Source: Bacteroidetes bacterium HGW-Bacteroidetes-7
Lineage (GTDB): Bacteria > Bacteroidota > Bacteroidia > Bacteroidales > UBA932
DNA length: 64,000 nucleotides
Direction: 5' to 3'
Assembly: GCA_002842465.1 (NCBI GenBank)
Contig: PHDA01000001.1
Span: 94,472-158,471, forward strand
The notes below the pieces were generated by a model. That model searched no databases, had not been told where the DNA came from, and saw only the letters and a list, made by a program, of their open reading frames with translations. A program made the position numbers and the translations under genes. This document shows positions 1-8,086 of the stretch, in pieces (the first letter of the stretch is position 1; every line of letters starts with the position of its first letter).

Positions 1-534
1 GAATGCAAAGAATTTAAATGGCAGCCCCTTTAGAAGTTCAGGAATCAGTACGGCATCATCGGGTAATAGAGTGTCGTCTGCTATTCCCATTTTGGTATTT
101 TTTGCCTTGAGTTCGGCGATTGAGATATTGGTCACCTCGCTGCCTGTTCCGCATGTGGTTGGAATGGTGACAAGTTTTTTCTGCTTAACAATTGGAACTT
201 TTCTTTCGAAAACTTCAGAGATATCAGAAACTTTGTTGATTACAAGGAGTTTAGATACATCAATAACAGTACCCCCTCCAATAGCCACAACTCTGTCATA
301 CTTTAAATCTGAAATATCGGCGAGTATCCTGTTTATCATTTGGTCAGAGGGCTCGCCGGAGCCGTATTTCTCAATCATTACGAACAGACACTTAAGGTCT
401 GTTTTCTCTATGTACGACTTGTAGAGGAAGTCGTGTGTAAGAACCAGATCATTGGGGCCAAGTTCGAAGTTGCAGGCAAACTCTGCAAAAGTGTCAAAGC
501 GGCTGACAGTTGTTTTTAATTTGAATAACTGCAT
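1..534 (-). CDS. 4hbD: 4-hydroxybutyrate dehydrogenase, iron-containing ADH family (N-terminal 178 residues)
   Basis: This is the N-terminal part of a type III iron-dependent alcohol dehydrogenase; the rest lies beyond the window edge. It shows the nucleotide-binding glycine motif GGGT at residues 86-89 followed by DVSK, and the family signature TIPTTCGTGSE at 123-133. The start ATG at 534 lies 8 bases after the stop of the CoA-transferase gene, so the two are co-transcribed. Family knowledge plus the neighbours (CoA-transferase and 4-hydroxybutyryl-CoA dehydratase) point to NADH-dependent reduction of succinate semialdehyde to 4-hydroxybutyrate in the cytoplasm. The metal-ligand histidines would lie in the missing part, so function rests on fold and context. 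A different butanol-type dehydrogenase is possible but less likely. Confidence 0.85.
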   Translation of the reverse strand, partial: MQLFKLKTTVSRFDTFAEFACNFELGPNDLVLTHDFLYKSYIEKTDLKCLFVMIEKYGSGEPSDQMINRILADISDLKYDRVVAIGGGTVIDVSKLLVINKVSDISEVFERKVPIVKQKKLVTIPTTCGTGSEVTNISIAELKAKNTKMGIADDTLLPDDAVLIPELLKGLPFKFFAF

Positions 535-542
535 ATTGTTCT

Positions 543-1835
543 CTATTTATTAAACCGTTTTTTGTACTCTTCTTTCAGCTCATCACGGAAATCCGGATGT
601 GCAATTGCTATCAGTGCCTCTGCCCTTTGAGCAAGGGTACGCCCTTTGAGTTTGGCTACTCCGTACTCGGTCACAACATAATCAACATCGTTTCTGGATG
701 TTGTTACCGCTGCGCCCGGGCTCAGGAACGGAACTATTCTCGATACCTTTCCTTTAGAGGCGGTAGCCGGAACGGCAATTATCGACCTGCCCCCTTTTGA
801 AACAGATGCTCCGCGCACATAGTCAACCTGACCTCCTGTGCCGCTAAATTGCTTAGTTCCTATGCTCTCTGCATTCACCTGACCCATAAGGTCTATCTCG
901 ATGCAGGAATTAATTGAAACCATATTGTCGTTGCGACCTATAACAGCCGGGTTATTTACATAGTCAACAGGCAGCATTTCGACAGATGAATTGTTATGAA
1001 CAAAGTCATACAATGCCCGTGTTCCCATAAGAAATGTGGCTACCAGTTTACCGGGATGGAGCGTTTTAAGGCGTCCGTTAATAACCCCGGATTTAACCAA
1101 CTCCATTGCACCATCCGAGAACATCTCCGTGTGAATTCCAAGGTCTTTTTTCTCTTTCAGAAATAGCAATACAGCGTCGGGAATTGCACCTATGCCCAGC
1201 TGGAGTGTATCTCCGTCATTAATTAGTGATGCGCAGTTACATCCGATTTCACGCTCCACATCGGTGATTGACGGAAGCGGAATCTCGGGTATCGGGTCTG
1301 CACACGGCACAATACAATCGAATTTGGATAAATGGACTTTATTAATTGAGCCGACATATGGCATATATTCGTTCACCTGAGCAATTACAATGCGAGCTTT
1401 TTCAACTGCTGCTTTAGTGTAATCGCATGATAAACCCAGACTGCAATAACCTTCATCATCAGGAGGCGACACATTGATAATGGCAACATCAACAGGGAAG
1501 ATATTGCCGATCAGCTGTGGGGTATCCTTGAAAAAGCAGGGGATGAAATCGGCTTTCCCCAGTGAAGCAGACTCTCTTGAAGCCCCGCCTATAAAATTTG
1601 TAATGTGATGAAAATGTTTTGCATTTTCCGGTAAAAGATAATCTCCGTAACCTAGAGGCAGCATATGGTATATGTGAAGGTTGCTGAACCTCTCTTTTTG
1701 CGCAACCAATTCACGCATTATAACCTGTGGATTGGCTGCTGCATGTGAACATACTATATAATCCGAATCGTTTATCACGCCAACTGCATGGGCGGCTGAA
1801 ACGATCTTGTCTCTGTATTGTTCTTTCCAGTTCAT
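543..1835 (-). CDS. abfT: 4-hydroxybutyrate CoA-transferase
   Basis: A 430-residue family I CoA-transferase of the acetyl-CoA hydrolase/transferase type. It would move CoA from acetyl-CoA or butyryl-CoA onto 4-hydroxybutyrate. Glu237, in the stretch HTEMFSDG, sits where the catalytic glutamate of Clostridium aminobutyricum AbfT (Glu238) is reported. The conserved motif GTGGQVDYVRGA is at 332-343, matching the GxGGQxDFxxGA pattern of this subgroup. The length is normal for the family. It lies 7 bases after abfD and 8 bases before the dehydrogenase, in the middle of a three-gene operon. Acetate-specific CoA-transferases share the fold, but the adjacent 4-hydroxybutyryl-CoA dehydratase makes this substrate the best call. 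Confidence 0.93.
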   Translation of the reverse strand: MNWKEQYRDKIVSAAHAVGVINDSDYIVCSHAAANPQVIMRELVAQKERFSNLHIYHMLPLGYGDYLLPENAKHFHHITNFIGGASRESASLGKADFIPCFFKDTPQLIGNIFPVDVAIINVSPPDDEGYCSLGLSCDYTKAAVEKARIVIAQVNEYMPYVGSINKVHLSKFDCIVPCADPIPEIPLPSITDVEREIGCNCASLINDGDTLQLGIGAIPDAVLLFLKEKKDLGIHTEMFSDGAMELVKSGVINGRLKTLHPGKLVATFLMGTRALYDFVHNNSSVEMLPVDYVNNPAVIGRNDNMVSINSCIEIDLMGQVNAESIGTKQFSGTGGQVDYVRGASVSKGGRSIIAVPATASKGKVSRIVPFLSPGAAVTTSRNDVDYVVTEYGVAKLKGRTLAQRAEALIAIAHPDFRDELKEEYKKRFNK

Positions 1836-1842
1836 CGGTTAT

Positions 1843-3306
1843 TTATTTTCCATTTTGCTCCTCATTTATCATTGCAATCTCTTTGGCAAGCTGCTTCTTA
1901 CCCTCAAGATCTCCTTGTCTGGCAATCATTACTCTCTGTGCCTGCGGAGAGCCGGCTCCATGCATCGATTCGGTGCGGTAACCAACTGCTGCAGTACCCA
2001 GTGTGATATTTTCTATCAGTCTGAGGATTCGCATACGGTTTTCAGTTGAAACACCCTCTACCCCTTTCAGATACTTCTCTACGTAAGCTCCAACTTCGGG
2101 GCTGCGGAAATCCTGCTCCGATGGCATTGTAACCATAAGACCTCCCGCGATATCTTCTGCAAGGCGGGCTATCTCGTATGGCATACGGGTGATATTCTGC
2201 TTGCAGACATTGGCAAGCAACAGGTTAACAATATAGTTGCCTGCAGGCATCGACTCTCCCTCTGCCGAACATGCTATACCGCAGGCATACAGGGTTTCAT
2301 TCAGGTGAGTCATCTCTATGAGTTTGTCTTTGATGTGGCTTGCCTTGGCAGCTCCATTGTAATCGGCAGCTACTGCTGAAGCACCAATCAGTACATCGCC
2401 AACGCCAACCTTACACCCACCGTATGACTGGCGGTGGTATCCTGCGAACCTTTCAACCATCATTCCTGCAAAATCATACTCACGGCACATGAAGATGCGC
2501 TCATTAGGAACAAAAACATCATTGAATATTACAAGAGCCTCGTGACCACCAAAGCGAGCGTTACCCAAGTCAATATCTGCTCCTGACTCCATTTTACGAG
2601 TGTCGCACGATTGCCTTCCGTATATCATAATAACCCCTTCTGCATCAGATGGAACAGCAAAAGAGACTGCATAATCCGCATCCTCCTCTTTCATTGCAAC
2701 TGTAGGCATAATAAGGTGTTCGTGTGAATTAACGGCACCTGTCTGATGTGCCTTGGCGCCTTTAACAATAATTCCTTCGGGAAGAACTTTTACAATCCGA
2801 AGATATTGGTCGGGATCTGCCTGCTTTGACGGAGAGAGACCGCGATCTCCTTTAGGATCGGTCATTGCGCCGTCAACTGTAAGGTCGTTCTCCTGTACAA
2901 ACTTCAGATAGTCGGTAAAACGTCTGTGATACTCTGTCCCATATTTTTTATCTATTTCGTATGTAGTCGAGTATATCGCGTTAAATGCGTCCATTCCCAC
3001 ACAACGCTGAAAACATGACGCTGTCTTTTGTCCCAGAAGGCGTTGCATCTTGACCTTTTTTACAAGGTCGTCTGTATTCTGATGAAGATGGCAGAAGCGG
3101 TTGATAGTTTTACCTGTGAGATTAGAAGTTGCTGTCATAAGTTCACGGTACTCCGGCTTTTCGGCAAGCTCATAGGTCATTGCAACAGAGTTCATTGATG
3201 GCTTGATCATTGGATGATCAACAGGGTTGTCAACAAGTTTGCCCATAAGGTAAACCTTTAGATTCATCTTCCTAAGGCTTTCGATATACTGCTCTTTTGT
3301 CATCAT
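1843..3306 (-). CDS. abfD: 4-hydroxybutyryl-CoA dehydratase / vinylacetyl-CoA delta-isomerase
   Basis: A 487-residue flavin and [4Fe-4S] enzyme that converts 4-hydroxybutyryl-CoA to crotonyl-CoA. The cluster ligands known from the clostridial enzyme (Cys99, Cys103, His292, Cys299) are all present with a one-residue offset: Cys98 and Cys102 in CFQRC, and His291 and Cys298 in HRQSYGGC. All key residues look intact. It is the first gene of the operon with abfT and 4hbD; together they take succinate semialdehyde to crotonyl-CoA, the entry to butyrate formation. A cobalamin riboswitch lies 180 bases upstream on the same strand. The start used is the first of two adjacent ATG codons; initiation at the second would shorten it by one residue. 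Confidence 0.95.
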   Translation of the reverse strand: MMTKEQYIESLRKMNLKVYLMGKLVDNPVDHPMIKPSMNSVAMTYELAEKPEYRELMTATSNLTGKTINRFCHLHQNTDDLVKKVKMQRLLGQKTASCFQRCVGMDAFNAIYSTTYEIDKKYGTEYHRRFTDYLKFVQENDLTVDGAMTDPKGDRGLSPSKQADPDQYLRIVKVLPEGIIVKGAKAHQTGAVNSHEHLIMPTVAMKEEDADYAVSFAVPSDAEGVIMIYGRQSCDTRKMESGADIDLGNARFGGHEALVIFNDVFVPNERIFMCREYDFAGMMVERFAGYHRQSYGGCKVGVGDVLIGASAVAADYNGAAKASHIKDKLIEMTHLNETLYACGIACSAEGESMPAGNYIVNLLLANVCKQNITRMPYEIARLAEDIAGGLMVTMPSEQDFRSPEVGAYVEKYLKGVEGVSTENRMRILRLIENITLGTAAVGYRTESMHGAGSPQAQRVMIARQGDLEGKKQLAKEIAMINEEQNGK

Positions 3307-3485
3307 AATAGTATGTATTTAATGTTCAGTTTCATGTTTCGGTTCAGGCAAAGCAATCACATTCCGGCAAAAATGTCGGTTCGCATGGTTTTACATTGCC
3401 ACCCAGGTTAAGGGCGACTATTTTTCGAAGTTTAACTTTTAGGTCATCAATTAACCCGGTCCACGGGGCTAAGTGACAGTAACAT

Positions 3486-3660
3486 GAATTGGCAGGTCTT
3501 CTGACTAACACACTCTTTCCAACACCTTCCCGGTCATAGTGACCAGTGGTTGCAGATTTTTTCGGAACGTTCTCGTGCTTCACAGCAGCGGGCCTGTCCG
3601 GGACTCACACCCGGTTCCCTTTTAATCAATACGCCTGTTAAGGAGTATCGAAACCAATTC
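3486..3660 (-). promoter_or_regulatory. Cobalamin (B12) riboswitch upstream of the abfD operon
   Basis: On the minus strand the leader carries the conserved cobalamin-aptamer landmarks in order. There is an AACCGGGTGTGAGTCCCGG segment, then ACAGGCCCGCTGCTGTGA, then CCACTGG and GACCGGGAAGGTG, and finally AGTCAGAAGACCTGCC. The closing stem P1 is a perfect 7-bp pair: GAATTGG at the 5' end (3654-3660) with CCAATTC at the 3' end (3486-3492). A region of about 180 bases follows before the abfD start, enough for an expression platform; I saw no clear intrinsic terminator there, so translational control through the loop-loop interaction is more likely. A short open frame over this stretch is not a gene. 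Confidence 0.93.
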
Positions 3661-3922
3661 GGGTGCAAATGTATTTATAATTTTGAGATTTAACCAAGAA
3701 AAAAGGAGGTTTTTGTAAAAATAACACAAAAGAATTTTTGCCGGAAATGCAACTACCTCCATTTTAGCATTGTATCGATATGGGTGTATTTGATAATAAA
3801 TAGAAATAATAATCCGAATAAATGTTCGGATTAGAAATCATTTGCCTTTTGAAATGATGAATTAACTCAGAATTTAGTGGGATAAATATTAAGAACAAAA
3901 AGTAGAATGAGCATCATGAATA

Positions 3923-5071
3923 TCAAATATTACAAAACTTCAATTTTATAATAAAAATATCAATGTCTGAGTCTGGAAGCTGACTCATTTTGTGTAAAAT
4001 ATAGTCTTTGAGATTTGTTGTTTTTGATAATACCTCTTTAACAGCGTCGTTGTCGCGGTAAACTACCGAGTAAAAATAGTTTGAGTCTGATGCCATAATA
4101 AAAAAAGGGTCGTTGTTGCTGCTTTCATAAGCCCATCGGAACCCTTTGTTGTTACTCTTAGATAAAATAAAATCGTTCTGCAATGCATCTGGGCCAATCG
4201 ACGAAAAATAGAGATGTTCCTTTGTATCATGAATATGTATCGGGAGCTTATAGTAATCCGAAAATAAATAGTTTTTCATCCCCTCAAATAAATCGCCACC
4301 ATTATTAAAAATATACTTAAGCGGAATTGCTTGTTGTTGAAAATCAATTTTTAAAAATGGAATGATATCTTTTCCGATTTTATAAGCAATATTATCGCCC
4401 TCCTGAGGTCTCATAATCGTTGACTTGTCATATGACTGAGTAAATATTCCCTGAGTAAATACAAAGTCTTTCCTAGGTAAGAATTCTCTAATCTTCACTC
4501 CATTGTTGTCAAATTGAGTAAGAGCATAAAAATGCTCTTCAAAATTAGATTCGTCAGGAGGATTTGAAGAGAACAGGTAAAAACCTCCATTATCGGACGC
4601 ACAAATTGCGTCGTAATTAACCTGTTCAAAATTTATCTTTAAAACAAACTTGCCGTCACTTATTTTATATTTTGATACACCGCTTGAATGGAGGAGCCAG
4701 ATGTACTCACCATCAGGGGTTATGCACATATCAGTAATATCGGTATATTCGCCTGGTCCGCGCCCTTTATTGCCGATACTTCCGATATATTGTCCGGTTT
4801 CATCAATAACTTGAATGCCTAGGATTTCGTCTTTTAAAATAAAGTTATCATTATTATCAATTAAGATCTTAGATACCACAGATATAATATCTCCAGAGCT
4901 ACTTTGTACCGGGATAAAGATTAATGTGTCCACAAATAATGAAAAATCATCGGTATAAGTTGTGGTTTTCAGTGGTACAATTGTCTGTATTGTCTCATTT
5001 TCAAGCCTATTGCAGCTAATCAAGACAAAGATTACCCACAAAAAATAGAAAGGTAAACGAGGCTTTTTCAT
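3923..5071 (-). CDS. 6-bladed beta-propeller lipoprotein
   Basis: A 382-residue secreted lipoprotein with a hydrophobic signal and lipobox ending at Cys20 (LISCN). The body is beta-rich and contains GNKGRGPGEY around residue 100. This is the hallmark of Bacteroidetes 6-bladed propeller proteins and is shared with the protein at 8087-9238 (NKRGRGPGEY). Exact function is unknown; relatives sit next to small secreted peptides or transport genes. It is probably anchored in the outer membrane or faces the periplasm. It stands alone here, separated from the related cluster by a DNA-binding protein gene and an IS remnant, and may once have belonged to that cluster. Confidence 0.75.
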   Translation of the reverse strand: MKKPRLPFYFLWVIFVLISCNRLENETIQTIVPLKTTTYTDDFSLFVDTLIFIPVQSSSGDIISVVSKILIDNNDNFILKDEILGIQVIDETGQYIGSIGNKGRGPGEYTDITDMCITPDGEYIWLLHSSGVSKYKISDGKFVLKINFEQVNYDAICASDNGGFYLFSSNPPDESNFEEHFYALTQFDNNGVKIREFLPRKDFVFTQGIFTQSYDKSTIMRPQEGDNIAYKIGKDIIPFLKIDFQQQAIPLKYIFNNGGDLFEGMKNYLFSDYYKLPIHIHDTKEHLYFSSIGPDALQNDFILSKSNNKGFRWAYESSNNDPFFIMASDSNYFYSVVYRDNDAVKEVLSKTTNLKDYILHKMSQLPDSDIDIFIIKLKFCNI

Positions 5072-5105
5072 AACCTATTTTTAAAATATTGCTATAATTA
5101 TAAAA

Positions 5106-5120
5106 CTCGGCCAGTTTCAT
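5106..5120. repeat. 15-bp direct repeat, copy 1
   Basis: The 15-mer CTCGGCCAGTTTCAT occurs here and again at 7346-7360 in the same orientation. The two copies bracket the AlbA-type gene, a broken gene and the IS21 remnant. It could mark a past insertion or recombination, but a chance or shared-ancestry match is not excluded. Confidence 0.4.
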
Positions 5121-5321
5121 TCTCCAAGAAAATTATTCATTTTAATGTTGACGGAACTGACTCGTTCCTTTAACCCATTTTATTTTCAGTACTTTAACTT
5201 ATACTTTTTTGTCGTTGTCCAAGATCTGTCCACGAGAAATTCGGGTATAAAAAGAAGAGTTTACAATCGCTTTAACGATGAGGTAAAGATCGTGATTTTG
5301 TTTGGCTTAGCAAAAGGATTT

Positions 5322-6674
5322 TCACAGTTTCCCTTTCAGTTGCTTCCCTAATATAGTCAAGCGATATTTTTGCAAACTGCTACTAGGCTTATCAGGTATA
5401 GTCATTTCAACAAAACCTTGTTCTAATGCGGGCTTTAGATAGTTGGATCGAAAATTTTCTCTATGAGCAAGTCCTAATTTATCCTGAATTTCTTGCCTAT
5501 CCATTTCTTTATCCAATACATTAACTAGTTCTTTGACTTGCTCGGTAACTTGCTCGGTAACTTGCTCGGTAACTTGCTCGGTAACTTGCTCGGTAACTTG
5601 CTCGGATCCAGGGAAAGTCATTCGTAGAAAGTTCTCGGTAAACTTAAAACACTCTTTTCCATAGCTTTTTAAAATACGAGGAACGCCAGATCCTAAATGT
5701 TCAACCAGTTCCAAATCCCGAAATACTCGCATTAGTTCTTTATTACGAGGAACAGAATAACCCTCAAAGAATTCTTTTTCTGTCATTCCTTGCGGGAGAC
5801 TTCCAAATGAAGTAATCTCAATTCTATCATCAAAGAACTCAAATTTAGGAGGAATTTCCGAAGTATAATCGTTATGAACCATTGCATTGATTACAGCTTC
5901 ACGTAAAGCAACAGGATTCCAAAGCCTTTTCTCTTCCCGCTCTTTGGGAGTAATCTTTGCAAGCGTCTTATTTTCAACTTCAATCTTATCTAATACTTGT
6001 TTTGTGGCTTTTACTAATGAACAATACCCATATTCGTTGTTTTCCATTAAATCAACCCTATCAAGCCCATCATATTTTGCGAGTTTTATAGAAATCCCAT
6101 TTATATCAGCCAATAGGTAAGCAACATAGTTATATTGTCCATCTGCAGTAAGCAATTCGAGATTAGCCGAAAATTGTTGATTCAGCGTTTTGTTTACGCC
6201 TTCATAGTAAATCTTAAGCTGTTCAAATGTTAGATTCTGATTCGGCGACTTGATTTTACCTATAGAATTTCGAGTGCGTTTCGCAAACAGAGATTCTATC
6301 ACCCTTACTGGCATCGGTTCGGCTGCCGTTCCTACACGGATAAATGTACCTTTTTCTGACATACCAAGTTTTTTGATATAGTAAGGCTTTTCCGTTCCAC
6401 TGGCAAGAGTGATTTTAATCACGTCTTTCGATTCGATATTCTCTACTACAACATCGAACAGTCCCATACAAGACGGCATAATGTTGTTTTTCAAACGGTC
6501 TTTAATTTTGAGCGTATCGCCATCAATATCAGAAACACCAACTACTGTTCCAGATTTGTGGATTCCAATGTATATGACACCTCCCTCCTGATAGTTTAGA
6601 AAAGCAATGGCTTCCTTTTCTAAATCATCTGTAAGTTGCTGTTTGTATTCTATGCGGTTTGTCTCGGATTCCAT
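5322..6674 (-). CDS. AlbA_2/Schlafen-type putative DNA-binding protein with RecG-like C-terminal region
   Basis: A 450-residue protein. Residues 1 to about 130 form an AlbA_2 (Schlafen-like, divergent AAA_4) domain, seen in IEYKQQL, GGVIYIGI and the glycine-rich turn after it. Residues of about 255-345 match the HATPase_c_4 / RecG-associated region, with LREAVINAMVHNDY and HLGSGVPRI. Near residues 357-380 there are six TEQV tetrapeptides, encoded by 12-bp DNA repeats, followed by a winged-helix-like tail. Such proteins are called transcriptional regulators or ATP-dependent helicase-like proteins, but their biochemical role is not firmly known. It lies in an accessory region beside an IS remnant. 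Confidence 0.8.
   Translation of the reverse strand: MESETNRIEYKQQLTDDLEKEAIAFLNYQEGGVIYIGIHKSGTVVGVSDIDGDTLKIKDRLKNNIMPSCMGLFDVVVENIESKDVIKITLASGTEKPYYIKKLGMSEKGTFIRVGTAAEPMPVRVIESLFAKRTRNSIGKIKSPNQNLTFEQLKIYYEGVNKTLNQQFSANLELLTADGQYNYVAYLLADINGISIKLAKYDGLDRVDLMENNEYGYCSLVKATKQVLDKIEVENKTLAKITPKEREEKRLWNPVALREAVINAMVHNDYTSEIPPKFEFFDDRIEITSFGSLPQGMTEKEFFEGYSVPRNKELMRVFRDLELVEHLGSGVPRILKSYGKECFKFTENFLRMTFPGSEQVTEQVTEQVTEQVTEQVTEQVKELVNVLDKEMDRQEIQDKLGLAHRENFRSNYLKPALEQGFVEMTIPDKPSSSLQKYRLTILGKQLKGKL
5535..5604. repeat. 12-bp tandem repeat inside the AlbA-type gene
   Basis: The unit GTAACTTGCTCG is repeated five times without a break (5545-5604), preceded by a near-perfect partial copy from 5535. 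On the coding strand each unit encodes the tetrapeptide TEQV. Gain or loss of units by slippage keeps the frame, so the linker length can vary without breaking the protein. Confidence 0.95.
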
Positions 6675-6725
6675 ATGTTATATTCTTATCAAATGTAAGT
6701 TTCTCTCCAATTGTTAGTTAAAGCA

Positions 6726-6845
6726 TTATTGTGCTTTAATTTCTAAAATTAAATCAAAGACCAGTTTGAAAAATTTAAACTCTTTATCAGGAAAGGTTTC
6801 ACAGTCCCTTTCCAATGATTTTTTAAGATTATCTGCATATGCTGG
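6726..6845 (-). pseudogene. C-terminal remnant of an unknown gene
   Basis: On the minus strand an open frame of about 39 residues ends in LVFDLILEIKAQ and then a stop. It is highly charged and reads like the C-terminus of a real protein. It has no start codon and is cut by a stop exactly where the IS21-like end begins (about 6848). I read it as the tail of a gene truncated by insertion or deletion. The family is not recognised. Confidence 0.4.
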
Positions 6846-6847
6846 CT

Positions 6848-7260
6848 AAATTGACCACCCCTGCTGTTTTAAATTGACCACTCTCCGGGATCTCTCATAA
6901 AAACAACAATTTCCAGGGCTAATTTGCTTTTATACAAACTTATAAATTTTTACTCGTTTTCAAGATCTTCATCAAATATATTTTTCTGTTTTTTCTAAGA
7001 GATCCTGCCTTTCTATCTTTGGGATCTCACGTTACTAGGACCATCTGCCTTAGCCATGCCATAGAACTTCATTGTTAAAATCTAGTCCCTTTTCAAGGAT
7101 TGTTTTTATTGTCTGGTATCCGAAGTCTCCATATTGAATTGCGCGCCTGCAGGCGTTGTTGAGCCTCTCTTTACCTGCACGTGCAGAAAAACTCAATACT
7201 CCGTTGTGTTTCCGTAGAGCTGTCGGTTTCATTGATGTAGAGCTATTCTTTCATAACGAT
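6848..7260 (-). mobile_element. IS21-family remnant
   Basis: A decayed insertion sequence. The end near 6848-6890 holds two copies of AAATTGACCAC, like the multiple terminal repeats of IS21 elements. The segment 7050-7232 encodes a piece of the IstA transposase C-terminus on the minus strand. The rest of istA and all of istB are missing. It is flanked by two broken open frames (6726-6845 and 7331-7450), which fits gene disruption followed by deletion. The boundary near 7260 is approximate. Confidence 0.65.
7050..7232 (-). pseudogene. IstA transposase C-terminal fragment (IS21 family)
   Basis: About 60 residues including KERLNNACRRAIQYGDFGYQ and TIKTILEKGLD. This is the typical C-terminal stretch of IS21 IstA transposases (ERLE.ACRRAL..G..SYRTVKNIL). 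The catalytic DDE core is absent, so the protein cannot work. The methionine that opens the frame is internal to the original protein, not a real start. Confidence 0.7.
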
Positions 7261-7330
7261 AATAAATCTCCACTTCATTTTGAGTGTATAGCATCGTCAC
7301 TTTCTTTCCAATAAACCTATACGGAACGCT

Positions 7331-7450
7331 TTAATAATGCTTATCCTCGGCCAGTTTCATCCCGTTTACATCCTGGGCAAATGATGCAAGAGGGGTTGCA
7401 ATGAGCATCAGAAGAGCAATTGATAATGTTATTGAAAGGTTATTGGTCAT
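7331..7450 (-). pseudogene. Truncated secreted protein: signal peptide plus 14 residues
   Basis: A 39-codon frame starting with ATG at 7450. It encodes a good signal peptide (hydrophobic core around LSIALLMLIATPLA, cleavage site near SFAQ-D) and then stops after MKLAEDKHY. Such a short product with a perfect export signal is most likely the front of a longer secreted protein cut by the rearrangement that left the adjacent IS21 remnant. A genuine small secreted peptide cannot be ruled out. It follows the CxxC protein gene (ends 7519) on the same strand. Confidence 0.45.
7346..7360. repeat. 15-bp direct repeat, copy 2
   Basis: Second copy of CTCGGCCAGTTTCAT, identical to 5106-5120. Here it is part of the coding frame of the truncated secreted protein (MKLAE on the minus strand). 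Confidence 0.4.
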
Positions 7451-7518
7451 ATTGGATTAAATTACATAAAATCACGAGTTTCGCTAACATCAATCAAGGT
7501 AATTAAAAGAGATAAATT

Positions 7519-8082
7519 TTATGTTTGGAAATATCTCGATTTAATTGACTGGATGTATGTTTCAAATACATCAGGGTTGTCGGTACTTGGTATAAAAAGA
7601 TGCTTTATAACCCCATGTTGGTATATCATTAAATAAGGAGATCTAAATTCATCTGCTGGAATGTTTGGATGTTCATTTTTATCTAAAATTATTATATTAT
7701 TTAGATTTGGAGCGTGACCAGAAGTTACATCGGAAACCATAAACACTATTTGAGGTGTATTATTATAGTTTGGGAAAAAGAAAGAAATTTTACTGGTTAT
7801 AAAATCTATGCAACTTCTGCAATCCATCTGAGAATAGCGTACAATTAATACATTGCTATCATGTATTTTGTGATATGCAATATAGTTGTCAAGCTTTGAA
7901 TTACTATAAAAAAAATTATCGTTAGTTATGGACACATATAAATGGCTTGTGAATTGCAGACGATCTGTTGATAATTCGTTGGTATTAACTCGATTAATCT
8001 TAGTGGCTATTGCAACAAAAGAAAGTATAGAAATGGATAGATTTACTAATAGTGTAATAAAGAATATTTTGTTGATTTTCAT
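7519..8082 (-). CDS. Membrane-anchored thiol (CxxC) protein, possibly thioredoxin-like
   Basis: A 187-residue protein with one N-terminal membrane segment (FFITLLVNLSISILSFVAIA) and a periplasmic body. The body contains VLIVRYSQMDCRSCIDF: a CxxC pair after a beta strand, as in TlpA/thioredoxin-like or redox-associated proteins. A strand then follows with NIIILDKNEHPN and an SPYLMIY segment in the place where thioredoxins carry a cis-proline. It starts only 4 bases after the stop of the propeller gene at 8087-9238. With six-cysteine peptides encoded just upstream, a role in their disulfide chemistry is plausible but inferred. Sequence similarity to classical thioredoxins is weak. Confidence 0.55.
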   Translation of the reverse strand: MKINKIFFITLLVNLSISILSFVAIATKINRVNTNELSTDRLQFTSHLYVSITNDNFFYSNSKLDNYIAYHKIHDSNVLIVRYSQMDCRSCIDFITSKISFFFPNYNNTPQIVFMVSDVTSGHAPNLNNIIILDKNEHPNIPADEFRSPYLMIYQHGVIKHLFIPSTDNPDVFETYIQSIKSRYFQT

Positions 8083-8086
8083 GATA

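Noticed and set aside
3344..3583. Open frame of 79 codons upstream of abfD
   Set aside because: It lies over the cobalamin riboswitch and its conserved RNA motifs explain the sequence; there is no protein signature.
5535..5604. CRISPR-like repeats
   Set aside because: The 12-bp repeats are contiguous, have no spacers and are coding.
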